Part shown: one piece after another, positions 1 through 7,844 of the stretch
Layout of the letters: every line of letters starts with the position of its first letter
Position numbering within the stretch: position 1 is the stretch's first letter
NCBI GenBank assembly: GCA_009268125.1
Contig: WBOU01000002.1
Coordinates: 124,001-188,000 of the forward strand
Origin: Chloroflexia bacterium SDU3-3
GTDB lineage: Bacteria > Chloroflexota > Chloroflexia > Chloroflexales > Roseiflexaceae
Direction of reading: 5' to 3'
Length of the DNA: 64,000 nucleotides
Program-made: the position numbers and the translations under genes
Notes under the pieces: generated by a model
Seen by the model: the letters and a program-made list of their open reading frames with translations, nothing else
The model's database searches: none
Told to the model about the DNA's origin: nothing

Positions 1-1
1 A

Positions 2-298
2 ACATATCAAGATGTGCGTGATAAATTAAACCAATTTCTTGATGAAGAAACTGGGTTTCATATTGGTGATGGAGGAACTCCTTTGACAAGGCGATATATA
101 GTTGATATTTTCATAAACGGTTGGATATTCCATGTTAAAGATAGTGATAAAACAAAAGTTTATAGGGAATGGAAAGAAAGTCCATTGATATTTTATGGTT
201 TAGAACAGGTATTTATTACCGTTATTTATCAGCTGTCTGGTGCTGTAGGTATTATCGCAGGCCGATGCCGTGAGGAGATTATGAGATCTGCGGAATAA
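2..298 (+). CDS. Hypothetical protein, 5'-truncated by the window edge
   Basis: The reading frame is open from the first complete codon of the window to a TAA stop, so the true start is probably outside. About 98 residues are visible. An in-frame GTG at 14 could be an internal start but has no ribosome-binding site in view. The visible part is a soluble mixed alpha/beta sequence with no signal peptide and no motif I recognise (segments such as FINGWIFHV and IYQLSGAVGIIAG). It is clearly AT-rich compared with most of the window, as is the next gene, which suggests an acquired segment. No function can be assigned. Confidence 0.5.
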   Translation, partial: TYQDVRDKLNQFLDEETGFHIGDGGTPLTRRYIVDIFINGWIFHVKDSDKTKVYREWKESPLIFYGLEQVFITVIYQLSGAVGIIAGRCREEIMRSAE

Positions 299-342
299 GG
301 TTTTGATTACTATCAACTAAAAAATCTCAGAGTAAACTTTTT

Positions 343-452
343 GCCAATACGCTCGGCAATAAGTTTACTTTTTGCCAATACGTCTGAAAATAGGTTGCCA
401 ATACGTCTGACATAGAAGCCTTTCCTGGGCTTTTTTCTGCCAATACGTGTGA
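343..452. repeat. Four degenerate direct repeats, core GCCAATACGTCTGA
   Basis: Copies of GCCAATACGTCTGA occur at 343, 373, 397 and 439. The two middle ones are identical, the first diverges after GCCAATACG, and the last reads GTGTGA at its end. They lie with irregular spacing in the gap between two AT-rich genes. Clustered 14-mers like this can be protein-binding iterons or decayed repeat units, and the sequence does not say which. Confidence 0.6.
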
Positions 453-511
453 CAATTTACATAGCGCTGTGCATGGCCGCGCGTGATTGCTCGATAAACA
501 CCTTTGGTGTG

Positions 512-556
512 AAAAGCGGGTTTCTCTGAGATTATCTCGGAGGAACCCGCTTTTTA
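512..556. terminator. Intrinsic terminator hairpin
   Basis: AAAGCGGGTT and AACCCGCTTT form the arms of a stem, extended by CTC/GAG after one mismatch, around an AT-rich loop. The right arm runs into TTTTT. It closes the upstream unit before the gene at 619. Because A-runs flank the left arm it could act in both directions. Confidence 0.75.
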
Positions 557-618
557 TATCTTTATCATAGCATTGCAGTAGATCTCCACATAGACTGTTC
601 TTTATTTGGAGATACGAT

Positions 619-1308
619 ATGACTAGCACAAGGAAAATACTAGCCCTCTTTACTGTATTGCTCTGCGTGGTGGCGCTATGGTGGTTTCAGATCAGGCCGA
701 TAAAGGCAGGCCAGGATTGTCCAAACACATGGGAAGAAGCCACTCGGATGACCGAAGAAGATCGAGCGCGCTGTGCTCGCTTTAAAGAGCAATCACGTCT
801 CGATGAGCAGTATGCAGCGGAGAAAACAGCAGTTGCTCTACGGACACAGAGGCCCATCAAGGCTACCCCAACTGTTCCTTCAAACCAGCGCCTTGCCGCT
901 ACTCCGACACCAACGACCCCTCCCATAAACACGCTGCCTGAGAGTATGAGGAGAATAGAAGATATCACAGGCACTGATACCACTGCACAGTTGAAGGTAC
1001 TGAATGGTATGAATAGTGTCTGGCATGTAAGTGTTGTCCCAACATTTGATGAATTCAGCTATGGATATTATTTTGTGTGGGCGAGTCCTAAGCAAGATTA
1101 TCAATTTGCAAGACTCGGTACGTATGTCCTGACTAATAGTGCTGGAGCTGCTGATACGTACGATCTTGTCTTTGAGCTTCCTAAGGATGTGGGCGATATT
1201 ACCATCACCAATGTTACCGCGCCAGACGGCATTGTCTCTTTCACCACCAGCTCAGGGCGAGAGGGCACGTTTAACTTACACTCAGAAGAGTGGGTATTTT
1301 CTTCATAA
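619..1308 (+). CDS. Membrane-anchored extracytoplasmic protein, paralogue of the 1501 and 4896 lipoproteins
   Basis: A 229-residue protein with an N-terminal signal anchor (hydrophobic stretch about residues 7-24, no lipobox Cys). A charged helical segment and a Thr/Pro-rich tether (about 80-107) follow, then a beta-rich C-terminal domain. That domain ends with the pattern LP-x3-G-x-ITIT...P...S-x2-GRE-x2-FN-x6-EW, which matches the ends of the proteins at 1501 and 4896. The three are therefore homologous over the last ~100 residues although their N-terminal parts differ. GGAG sits 8 nt before the ATG. The gene is AT-rich for this window. It is likely a surface protein of unknown function. 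Confidence 0.7.
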   Translation: MTSTRKILALFTVLLCVVALWWFQIRPIKAGQDCPNTWEEATRMTEEDRARCARFKEQSRLDEQYAAEKTAVALRTQRPIKATPTVPSNQRLAATPTPTTPPINTLPESMRRIEDITGTDTTAQLKVLNGMNSVWHVSVVPTFDEFSYGYYFVWASPKQDYQFARLGTYVLTNSAGAADTYDLVFELPKDVGDITITNVTAPDGIVSFTTSSGREGTFNLHSEEWVFSS

Positions 1309-1380
1309 AATATACCTGCGAGATACAATAGGTTTTGTGCTGTAGCAAAGAAAAATCATTGTATGCGTCTCTTTTCAGAG

Positions 1381-1570
1381 AGATATCACCTGTCTGTGAT
1401 TGACATCGGTGCTTCAGAGCAGATACCCTGATAGTGCAATAATAGGCGCACCTGATCTATTCCCAACCATATGCCTTGATGCACCAGAAAGGGCACCCCA
1501 ATGCGCAGCGCGTGGCTCTTCCTCCTGCCCGTGGCGGCGCTGCTCGGCAGCTGCGGCGTCGCCGATACCG
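1381..1570 (+). repeat. Duplicated 5' block, copy A (partner at 4776-4965)
   Basis: From AGATATCACC through the leader, ribosome-binding site (AGAAAGGG), start codon and signal-peptide codons, this block aligns without indels to 4776-4965. The ATG lies exactly 120 nt from the left edge in both. Upstream of AGATATCACC the similarity ends abruptly. Downstream of the signal-peptide codons copy B jumps to sequence that corresponds to about 2386 here. The two loci therefore share a leader and signal sequence but differ by one internal deletion or insertion of about 0.8 kb. Confidence 0.85.
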
Positions 1571-2967
1571 CAGCGAGCACGCCCGCCTCCGCGACGGCTG
1601 CGGCCTACGCCGATGCTGCGACCGCGCAGGCGGTCTCTATCGACACAGGGCTGGCGTTTATCCCCAACCAGGGGCTGGATGCGGGCGACGCGCTCTTCTC
1701 CGCCCAGGCGTTTGGCGGCGTGGTGCAGTTCGCGCCGTCGGGGTACTAGGTTGCGCTGCCGACCGACGGGCGAGACCTCGGCGGGCGACCGGCGGCGCAG
1801 GTTGTCAGCCGGTGGTTTGTCGCGGCTGATGCGGGCGTGGCGCTGGCGGCCTACGGCCAGCCGACCTCGGAGATCTTCGTCGATGCGCCAGCGGGGCAGG
1901 CGCGGCTGCCCGTCTACGCCTCGATTGCCTACCAGCGGCTCTACCCTGGGGTGAGCATCGTGTACGGCGGCGATACATCCAGCCTGTCCAGCACGATCTT
2001 CATCAACCCAGGGGCCGACCCCGCGCAGATCTGCTGGGCCTACCCCGATGCCGAGTCGGTCGCGGTCGACCCCGCGACGGGCGACCTGCTCATCCGGCTG
2101 CCGCCCAGCGCCGCCGCCGAGATCCGCGAGCGCAGGCCGCTGGCGTGGCAGGAGGGCGCTTCGGGCGCGGGGGATGTGGCGGTGGCGTATACGGTGGCCG
2201 CCGACGGGACGATAGGCCTGTCGCTGGGAGCGTACGACCATGCGGAGCGGCTGTTTATCTCCCAGAGCCTCCAGATGGGCGGGCCGAGCACGGCGGGCGC
2301 GGCCACGCCCGCGCCTCGGCCCGCCCAAGCGCCTGCGGGCGGCTGCGGCGGCCCCAGGCCGACGGCGGACACCCTCACGCCGAGCGCGGTGCCAACCTAC
2401 GACTGGCAGCTTGCGGAGATGGAGCTTGATGCGGGGTCGACGCCCACGCTCCGGCCTGCGGATGCGACGGCTCGTGCTGAGCGGAATTCAAACCGAACGG
2501 CAGTTGCCCAGAATCAAGCAACAACCCGTGCGATAACACCACGCGCTATTGACAACGCATCGAGTCGGCGTCGCGTTTATACACCCCTACCTACCATTCC
2601 ATCGCCTGATGGCGTTGTGCAGTGTGAATTGGTGCAAACTGACATTCATGTGCTTATGGGAAGCTGCTTTCGGAAAACACAAGGCGAAAGGCGCATTACA
2701 ATCGGAGCAGGTATACAAGTCACTCTATCTGATGATAGACATGATGATCTTGGTATTATTATTATTTATGAAACAGATAAACCGTATAAAGTATATAGGC
2801 TTCCTGAGAATGAAGGAAATCTTACTATTACCGCCGCTACATGGCCGCATATCACGGTGCGGTCGGCGATAGGCAAGGAGCACGGCTTTAACGCGGAGAC
2901 GCTGGAATGGGAGACCCCGCAGGCCACGCCGACGACCCCAACGCCCACCGGGATGCCTACTCCGTAA
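1501..2967 (+). pseudogene. Lipoprotein with DUF7948/SBBP-type domain, split by an in-frame TAG
   Basis: MRSAW... is a lipoprotein signal peptide with lipobox LLGSC (Cys 18) and a good ribosome-binding site (AGAAAGGG). The frame is stopped by TAG at 1747-1749 but continues in the same frame with sensible protein on both sides (FIPNQG... before; LYPGVSIVYGG and PGADPAQICWAYP after). Those fragments resemble the conserved domain that precedes SBBP beta-propeller repeats in many surface proteins. A Pro/Thr-rich tether and the C-terminal domain shared with 619 and 4896 follow. The last ~150 codons are much more AT-rich than the middle. The explanation is a nonsense mutation, a sequencing error or readthrough. 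Without readthrough only an 82-residue stub is made. Confidence 0.75.
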
Positions 2968-2979
2968 CATCGTCAATTT

Positions 2980-3015
2980 AGCCCCTGGAACACTGTTCCA
3001 GGGGCTGACATTTTT
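2980..3015 (+). terminator. Intrinsic terminator
   Basis: AGCCCCTGGAA and TTCCAGGGGCT form an 11-bp perfect stem with a 5-nt loop, followed four bases later by TTTTT. It ends the transcript of the interrupted lipoprotein gene and faces the convergent membrane glycosyltransferase-like gene. Confidence 0.9.
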
Positions 3016-3122
3016 CGCAGCTTGCGTACCTCTGAACTTGATTCCCCCTCCGAATCAGCCTTTCTGCTTGATAATCACCACGAACCCTAGCGTAGCATCG
3101 CGCTGCGCATCTGGCTTTCTTT

Positions 3123-4505
3123 CTAGCGCGCCACCTTCTGGAGCAGATACCAGGGCATGAGCAGCCGATCGATCGTCATCTCCCGCAGGGTGAGGGCCTG
3201 ACTCATGCTGACAAAGCCGAGCCGGTACTGCGCGAAGCACAGCCCGTTCCACACCACCAGCAGGGCCAGCGCTGCGAGGATCAGCCTGCGCCGCTGGCTG
3301 CGGTCGCATGCGCCGATCAGGGCCGCGAGCGCGAGGGTGAGCAGCGGTATCGCGCTGGTGAACCTGCGCCCGCCGAAGGCGTCGTCGGCCCACCAGCGGG
3401 CGGCGGCGCTATTGATGTAGAGCTGGCACAGGAAGAAAAACAGCGCTGCGGCGGCGGCAGATCTGTCGATTTTCCATAGGGAGATGATGCCGATTAGCGC
3501 AAGGATAAAGATCGGGTGCCAGGAGAGCAGGCCGTGCCGTGTGGAAAACAGCGTGGGCAGAACCTGCGGATTCGACCACATAAAGAAGTCATTCCCCTGC
3601 GGGAGGGTCAGAATTGTCCCATAGATAGCGTGCCACATGATCATCTGCGGCAGAAACCCAACAGCGACCGCGCTGATACATAGCGCGAAGCTCAGGGCTG
3701 CGCTGCCTAGGCTCATGTTGCGCTTGTAGAGCCACCAGGCGATCTCGGCAAGCGGGATGAGGATGACCACGCCATCCTGCCAGCGCGTGAGGGCAACCAG
3801 GGCCACGCTCAGCCCGATGCCCAGCCACCTGAGCGGCGACCGCTGGGCATCGGGCGGGTACCAGAGCAACAGGAAGAGCGATACGGTGAACAGCGTGGTC
3901 GCGTGCGACATCGACGGCTCGGCGATGATGTAGTAGAGCGCCTGCGTTGCCCACCACATGGCCAGGGTCGCTACCAGCGCGGAGAGCACCGACCCGAATC
4001 GCCGAGCGATGCTGTAGAGCATGGTGAAGCCAAGGCTCGCGTACACGATGCTGCCAAGGCAGATAGCGGCCTCGTAGATGTAGCCTAGGCCATCGGTCGG
4101 CACCGTGACGCCGAGCGCACTCAGCAGCAGGGAGACGCCATGGGCGGCCAGGAAAAATGGCCCCCACAGCAGCGGCGCGCCAATGGCAAATGGGTTTGGC
4201 GGCACGCCCTGGGCCGTCGGCGCTGGTGAGCGCACCCCTAGGAGCTGATAGTCGTTCGTAAAATCAAAATCATGGTCGATGACCAGCGATCTGATGGTGG
4301 CGTAGTAGCTTGTGCCATCCGAGCCTATCAGGTGGTTGTCGATGCGGGGGAGCGGGATGGTGGCGAGAAAGACGAGCACACATATCAAACTGGAGATAAA
4401 CACCGCCCTTTTTGCGAACTGGTGATCATTGAGTCGATGGTAGATGTTTTGCCAAAGGGTGGAGTAGCGCACCTGATCGTCTGTTATGCCCTCAGCGTAT
4501 CCCAT
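3123..4505 (-). CDS. Polytopic membrane protein, GT-C glycosyltransferase-like
   Basis: About 460 residues with roughly ten to twelve hydrophobic helices after a short cytoplasmic N-terminus. The first extracytoplasmic loop carries an acidic motif (IGSDGTSYYA), as in GT-C (PMT/ArnT-like) enzymes, which use polyprenyl-phosphate sugars on the outer face of the membrane. No soluble catalytic domain is present. I start at the ATG preceded by AAGGGG four bases upstream. An in-frame ATG at 4592 would add 29 Arg/Pro-rich residues that look like leader read in frame. The gene sits between two paralogous lipoprotein genes and is convergent with the first. GT-C assignment is from topology and the loop motif only, and the acceptor is unknown. 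Confidence 0.65.
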   Translation of the reverse strand: MGYAEGITDDQVRYSTLWQNIYHRLNDHQFAKRAVFISSLICVLVFLATIPLPRIDNHLIGSDGTSYYATIRSLVIDHDFDFTNDYQLLGVRSPAPTAQGVPPNPFAIGAPLLWGPFFLAAHGVSLLLSALGVTVPTDGLGYIYEAAICLGSIVYASLGFTMLYSIARRFGSVLSALVATLAMWWATQALYYIIAEPSMSHATTLFTVSLFLLLWYPPDAQRSPLRWLGIGLSVALVALTRWQDGVVILIPLAEIAWWLYKRNMSLGSAALSFALCISAVAVGFLPQMIMWHAIYGTILTLPQGNDFFMWSNPQVLPTLFSTRHGLLSWHPIFILALIGIISLWKIDRSAAAAALFFFLCQLYINSAAARWWADDAFGGRRFTSAIPLLTLALAALIGACDRSQRRRLILAALALLVVWNGLCFAQYRLGFVSMSQALTLREMTIDRLLMPWYLLQKVAR

Positions 4506-4895
4506 AAGACCCCTTGTGCCTGGCGGCCTGCGTATAGGCCGCGTGTGCTGCAACACAGCCTCGCGCCGCCGCCCCGGCTGTTTTCGAGCCATGCGGCTAT
4601 CGCTAAGGCTACATGATCGTGCGGCTTATCACTGATATGGTGAGCAAAACCGACAGCATCGTGCTAGATAGCGCTATCTTACCATAAAAAGAGGGAATAA
4701 TCTTGGTAATATGTGGGGTTGATATGATCAGCATATCTCAACGCCGTTGTTTCTATGCATAGTTCTACCTCATAAAGATATCACCTGCCTGTGATGGACA
4801 GCGGCGCTTCACAGCAGATACCCTGATAGTGCGACAAAAGGCGTACCAGATCTATTCCCAACCACATGCCTCAATGCACCAGAAAGGGCACCCTA
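4506..4895. other. Divergent intergenic region
   Basis: This gap separates the divergent genes at 4505 (minus) and 4896 (plus). Its right third is copy B of the duplicated leader. The middle is AT-rich, with weak extended -10 candidates on both strands (TGGTAAGAT minus at 4676-4684, TGATATGAT plus at 4720-4728) but no convincing -35. I see no gene in it. Confidence 0.5.
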
Positions 4896-4965
4896 ATGCG
4901 CAGCGCGTGGCTCTTCCTCCTGCCCGTGGCGGCGCTGCTCGGCGGCTGCGGCGTGGCCGATACAA
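4776..4965 (+). repeat. Duplicated 5' block, copy B (partner at 1381-1570)
   Basis: Same-length match to 1381-1570 with scattered substitutions, covering the untranslated leader, ribosome-binding site and the first ~23 codons. The substitutions in the leader show that the duplication is not brand new. The near-identical signal-peptide codons are consistent with selection or local gene conversion. Confidence 0.85.
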
Positions 4966-5570
4966 GCACGGCGGTGCCGACCTACGACTGGCAGCTCGCG
5001 GAGATGGGGCTTGATGCAGGGCCGACGCCCACGCTCAGCTCTACAGATGCAACTACAGAGGTATTACGAAATCGGAATAGTACAGCTGTCGCACAAAATC
5101 GTGCAACGACGCTAGCGATTACGCCAAATGATGTTGGGATGCCTGCATCAAATAGGCGTGTGATATATACTCCAGTTCCTCCAACACATTCACCTGATGG
5201 CATTTCGTCGTGCAAACTTGATGTTGCGCAATTTCACGCTGTGATGTTTAGCTGCTTCCGAAAAAATCAAGATGACGGTGTGCTTTTGATCGCTGCGGGC
5301 AAAGAAGTTGTTCCTCAGAGGGAGGGCTTGCAGGCAAATAGTGTTCTCCTCATTTATAAGCCGCATATAGAACCCTTCATGTACTTCCTTCCTACGGCTG
5401 AGGGGAGCCTTATGATCACGGCGGTGAGTTGGCCACATCTCACCCTCCGATCACAGGCAGGCAAGGAGCACGGCTTTAACGCCGAGACGCTGGAATGGGA
5501 GACCCCGCAGGCCACGACAGCGCCGACCGGCACGCCTACGCCTGAGCGGGCCTTCCCGAGCATCAGGTAG
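4896..5570 (+). CDS. Lipoprotein paralogue lacking the DUF7948-type domain
   Basis: A 224-residue lipoprotein with signal peptide and lipobox LLGGC (Cys 18), nearly identical at the N-terminus to the gene at 1501. After the signal peptide it goes directly to the AVPTYDWQLAEM segment, so the ~270-residue middle domain of the 1501 gene is missing. A short Thr-rich tether leads to the shared C-terminal domain (LP-x3-G-x-LMIT..., ending GKEHGFNAETLEWETP). The ATG here aligns with the 1501 start and has AGAAAGGG upstream. An earlier in-frame ATG at 4866 lies before that site and is rejected. The stop overlaps the 3' end of the convergent gene by 8 bp. Function unknown; probably surface exposed. 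Confidence 0.75.
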   Translation: MRSAWLFLLPVAALLGGCGVADTSTAVPTYDWQLAEMGLDAGPTPTLSSTDATTEVLRNRNSTAVAQNRATTLAITPNDVGMPASNRRVIYTPVPPTHSPDGISSCKLDVAQFHAVMFSCFRKNQDDGVLLIAAGKEVVPQREGLQANSVLLIYKPHIEPFMYFLPTAEGSLMITAVSWPHLTLRSQAGKEHGFNAETLEWETPQATTAPTGTPTPERAFPSIR

Positions 5571-5937
5571 CCGCGCTTCCCACGCTGGCGAACAGGCCCC
5601 ACCAGGTGAGCGCGGCCAGCGTCACAAACATGGCCACCAGCAGCCAGATCTCCAGCTTCGAGCGGCCCGTGGCGGCGGCGTGGCGCATGCCGTAGCGCCA
5701 AGTGAGCGCGGCAAAGGCCAGGCAGACCAGCCCCGGCCCGAGCGCGACCAGCGCCCCGTAGGCGGCACCCCGCGTGCCCAGGAGCGAGGCCAGCAGCATC
5801 GGGCCGAAGCCCAGCGCGAGCACGGCGGCGGTGAGACCGACGACCTGCCACGAGAGGCCCGCCAGCCCTAGCTCGTCGAGCAGGCGCGAGCTGGTGGGCG
5901 GCGGCGCGCGGCGACCGCGCGAGGGTGGGCGTGCCAT
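5563..5937 (-). CDS. Small integral membrane protein
   Basis: A 124-residue protein with an Arg/Pro-rich cytoplasmic N-terminus (about 1-20) and three or four hydrophobic helices (about 35-60, 65-85, 95-118). AAGGAG lies upstream of the chosen ATG at good spacing. Longer in-frame starts would read into the upstream gene. It begins 13 bp after the RibD/DHFR-like gene on the same strand, so the two are probably cotranscribed. I do not recognise the family. It ends in an 8-bp convergent overlap with the lipoprotein gene at 4896. Confidence 0.65.
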   Translation of the reverse strand: MARPPSRGRRAPPPTSSRLLDELGLAGLSWQVVGLTAAVLALGFGPMLLASLLGTRGAAYGALVALGPGLVCLAFAALTWRYGMRHAAATGRSKLEIWLLVAMFVTLAALTWWGLFASVGSAAT

Positions 5938-5950
5938 GGTGCGTTGCTCC

Positions 5951-6496
5951 TTACTGGCTAGCTGGGCGATAGCGGCTCTGCACGAAGCCGTTGGGGAAGG
6001 CCTGCGTCGCGATATGCTCAAGCGCGAGGTCGCGGCCAAGCGGCCCGAACAGCGGCAGGCCCTCGCCGATCAGCACGGGGATGGTGGTGATGGTCATGTC
6101 GGTGATCAGCCCGGCGCGCAGGAAGCTCTGGATGGTTCTGCCGCCATCCACGTAGATGTGGCGCACGCCCTCGGCCTCCAGCCGGGCGCAGAGCGAGACC
6201 GGGTCGAGGTGGCTCAGCTCGGCGTGGCCCTCCAGGCGGCTGGGCAGCTCGGCCATGCTGCGGCTGAGCGCCACCACGCGCTTGCCCGCGTAGGGCCACG
6301 GGTCGAAGCCCAGCGCCTTCTCGAAGGTGCCGCGCCCCATCACGATGGCGTCGACCGTGTCCATGAATGCCTGGTAGCCGTAGTCGCTCTCGCTGGCCGC
6401 GGCGCTGGCCTGCTCCAGCCAGTCGATGTCGCCGTCGGGCCGCGCGATGAAGCCATCCAGGCTGGTGGCGATGTACACCGATGCGCGTATCGACAT
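5951..6496 (-). CDS. RibD C-terminal/dihydrofolate reductase-fold protein
   Basis: A 181-residue single-domain protein of the RibD_C/DHFR-like family (YwjB/YyaP type). Visible signatures are the N-terminal strand and loop SLDGFIARPDGDIDWL, the VMGRGTFE helix start, and the C-terminal IYVDGGRTIQSFLRAGLI followed by IPVLIGEGLPLF. These are the NADPH-binding and fold-defining segments of the family. The substrate is unknown; members are predicted NAD(P)H-dependent reductases, and stand-alone copies are not riboflavin enzymes by default. A strong ribosome-binding site (GGGAGGGG) precedes the ATG. It heads a two-gene unit with the small membrane protein at 5563. Confidence 0.85.
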   Translation of the reverse strand: MSIRASVYIATSLDGFIARPDGDIDWLEQASAAASESDYGYQAFMDTVDAIVMGRGTFEKALGFDPWPYAGKRVVALSRSMAELPSRLEGHAELSHLDPVSLCARLEAEGVRHIYVDGGRTIQSFLRAGLITDMTITTIPVLIGEGLPLFGPLGRDLALEHIATQAFPNGFVQSRYRPASQ

Positions 6497-6643
6497 ATCC
6501 CCTCCCTTTCATGTTTCGCGTGCGGACTTCGGATGATAGCGGGCCGCGCCGCGCGGCGCATCGTGCGCTGGGCGGATTGGGCGGTTGGGCGCGTGATATC
6601 TTCGTTCTACAGCGAGAAGCTGTCGACGGATGGGGCATTTTTT

Positions 6644-6652
6644 TGCTAGAAT
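6644..6652 (+). promoter_or_regulatory. Extended -10 promoter element (TGCTAGAAT)
   Basis: TG-C-TAGAAT about 40 bp before the HNH endonuclease start. No good -35 is seen, as is common for extended -10 promoters. Predicted initiation near 6659 gives a ~33-nt leader. Confidence 0.5.
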
Positions 6653-6691
6653 GATGCCAGTGCGCCAGCAACATTTTCTGCCAGAAAAACC

Positions 6692-7687
6692 ATGATCGAC
6701 TCCTACACCCGAGCCTTCGCCAAGCTCCGCTCCGATGCGGTGCCATCGCGCTGGGGCGCGGCCACAATGGGGCGCGCCCCACACAAGCCGCTGCTGCTGC
6801 TGTCCATCCTCGACCTGATCGCGCAGGGCCAGATCCAGACCAATGTCATCGTCCCGAATGCCGACCTGCTGGATGTCTTCGACCTGTACTGGGTGAAGGT
6901 GATGGGCCGCGAGCGCGAGGGCAATCTGGCCATGCCCTTCTTCCACCTGCGCAGCGAGGGCTTCTGGCACCTGATCGCGCTGCCAGGGCAGGATGCGCTG
7001 CTCTCCTCCGCGCGGCAGATCCGCTCGCTGCGCGACCTGCGGGCGGCGGTGCTCGGCGCGTCGCTGGATAGGAATCTTTTCCAGCTGCTGACACAACCCC
7101 ATTCGCGGGATGATCTGCGGCGCGTGCTGATCGAGCGCTACTTCGCGCCGGAGACGCGCCCGCTGCTGGTGGAGGCCGGGCAGATCGCGCAGGACTCGTT
7201 CACCTACAGCCGCGAGCTGCTCGACCGCACTCGGGGTGTCTTCCGCATCGAGGAGGCACCGGATGCCGACGAGGGCTTCCGCAGCGAGTCGCGCTCGGCG
7301 GCGTTTCGGCGAGTGATGGTGCAGGCCTACGCGCACACCTGCGCGGCCTGCGGCATCCGGCTGCTCACCCCCGAGGGCCGCACCGCCGTGGCTGCCGCAC
7401 ACATCGTGCCCTGGAGCCACAGCCATAACGATGACCCGCGCAATGGCCTGGCGCTGTGCGGGCTGCATCACTGGGCCTTTGATCAGGGCATGATCACCGT
7501 GACGCCCGCGCACCAGCTGGCGGTCTCCCCCGCTGTGGCGGATGATGCGGGCGCGGCCCCCATCCGCGACCTGGGCGGGCGGGCTATCCACCTGCCCGCC
7601 GACGCACGCCTGCGCCCCGCGACTGAGGCGCTGCGCTGGCACGGGCGCAACATCTTCCGCGCCGATGAGTCGTGGCGGGCCGGGTGA
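6692..7687 (+). CDS. HNH restriction endonuclease, probable phosphorothioate-DNA (SBD-HNH) type
   Basis: A 331-residue two-domain protein. The N-terminal ~150 residues contain the APHKPLLLL motif (about 29-37) typical of the sulfur-binding domain of ScoMcrA-like type IV enzymes, which recognise phosphorothioated DNA. The C-terminus is an HNH/His-Me nuclease: a CxxC pair near 217/220, HIVPWS with the general-base His near 237, then NGLALCGLHHWAFDQG with the metal-binding Asn/His. The role is cleavage of modified incoming DNA. No dnd or ssp modification genes are nearby, so it would be a solitary type IV defence enzyme. There is no clear ribosome-binding site before the ATG. The HNH call is firm; the modification specificity is inferred from the N-terminal motif. 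Confidence 0.8.
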   Translation: MIDSYTRAFAKLRSDAVPSRWGAATMGRAPHKPLLLLSILDLIAQGQIQTNVIVPNADLLDVFDLYWVKVMGREREGNLAMPFFHLRSEGFWHLIALPGQDALLSSARQIRSLRDLRAAVLGASLDRNLFQLLTQPHSRDDLRRVLIERYFAPETRPLLVEAGQIAQDSFTYSRELLDRTRGVFRIEEAPDADEGFRSESRSAAFRRVMVQAYAHTCAACGIRLLTPEGRTAVAAAHIVPWSHSHNDDPRNGLALCGLHHWAFDQGMITVTPAHQLAVSPAVADDAGAAPIRDLGGRAIHLPADARLRPATEALRWHGRNIFRADESWRAG

Positions 7688-7828
7688 TCGCGGCCTGGCC
7701 CATCCGGCGAAGGCGCTGCGGAGGGATGGCTGGCCATGATCAGGCCCGCAGCGGCGCGGCTGCGCTGGTGCCGCTGTCGGCTTTTTTCGATATCCGCCAA
7801 ATGTTTGCGCCTACGCTGGCCGTAAGGC

Positions 7829-7837
7829 TGCTATAAT
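7829..7837 (+). promoter_or_regulatory. Extended -10 promoter, leaderless configuration
   Basis: TG-C-TATAAT, a perfect extended -10, ends exactly 7 nt before the ATG at 7845, so transcription should start at or next to the A of the start codon. A more upstream ATG (7836) lies inside the -10 and cannot be used by this transcript. Confidence 0.7.
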
Positions 7838-7844
7838 GCGGCCT

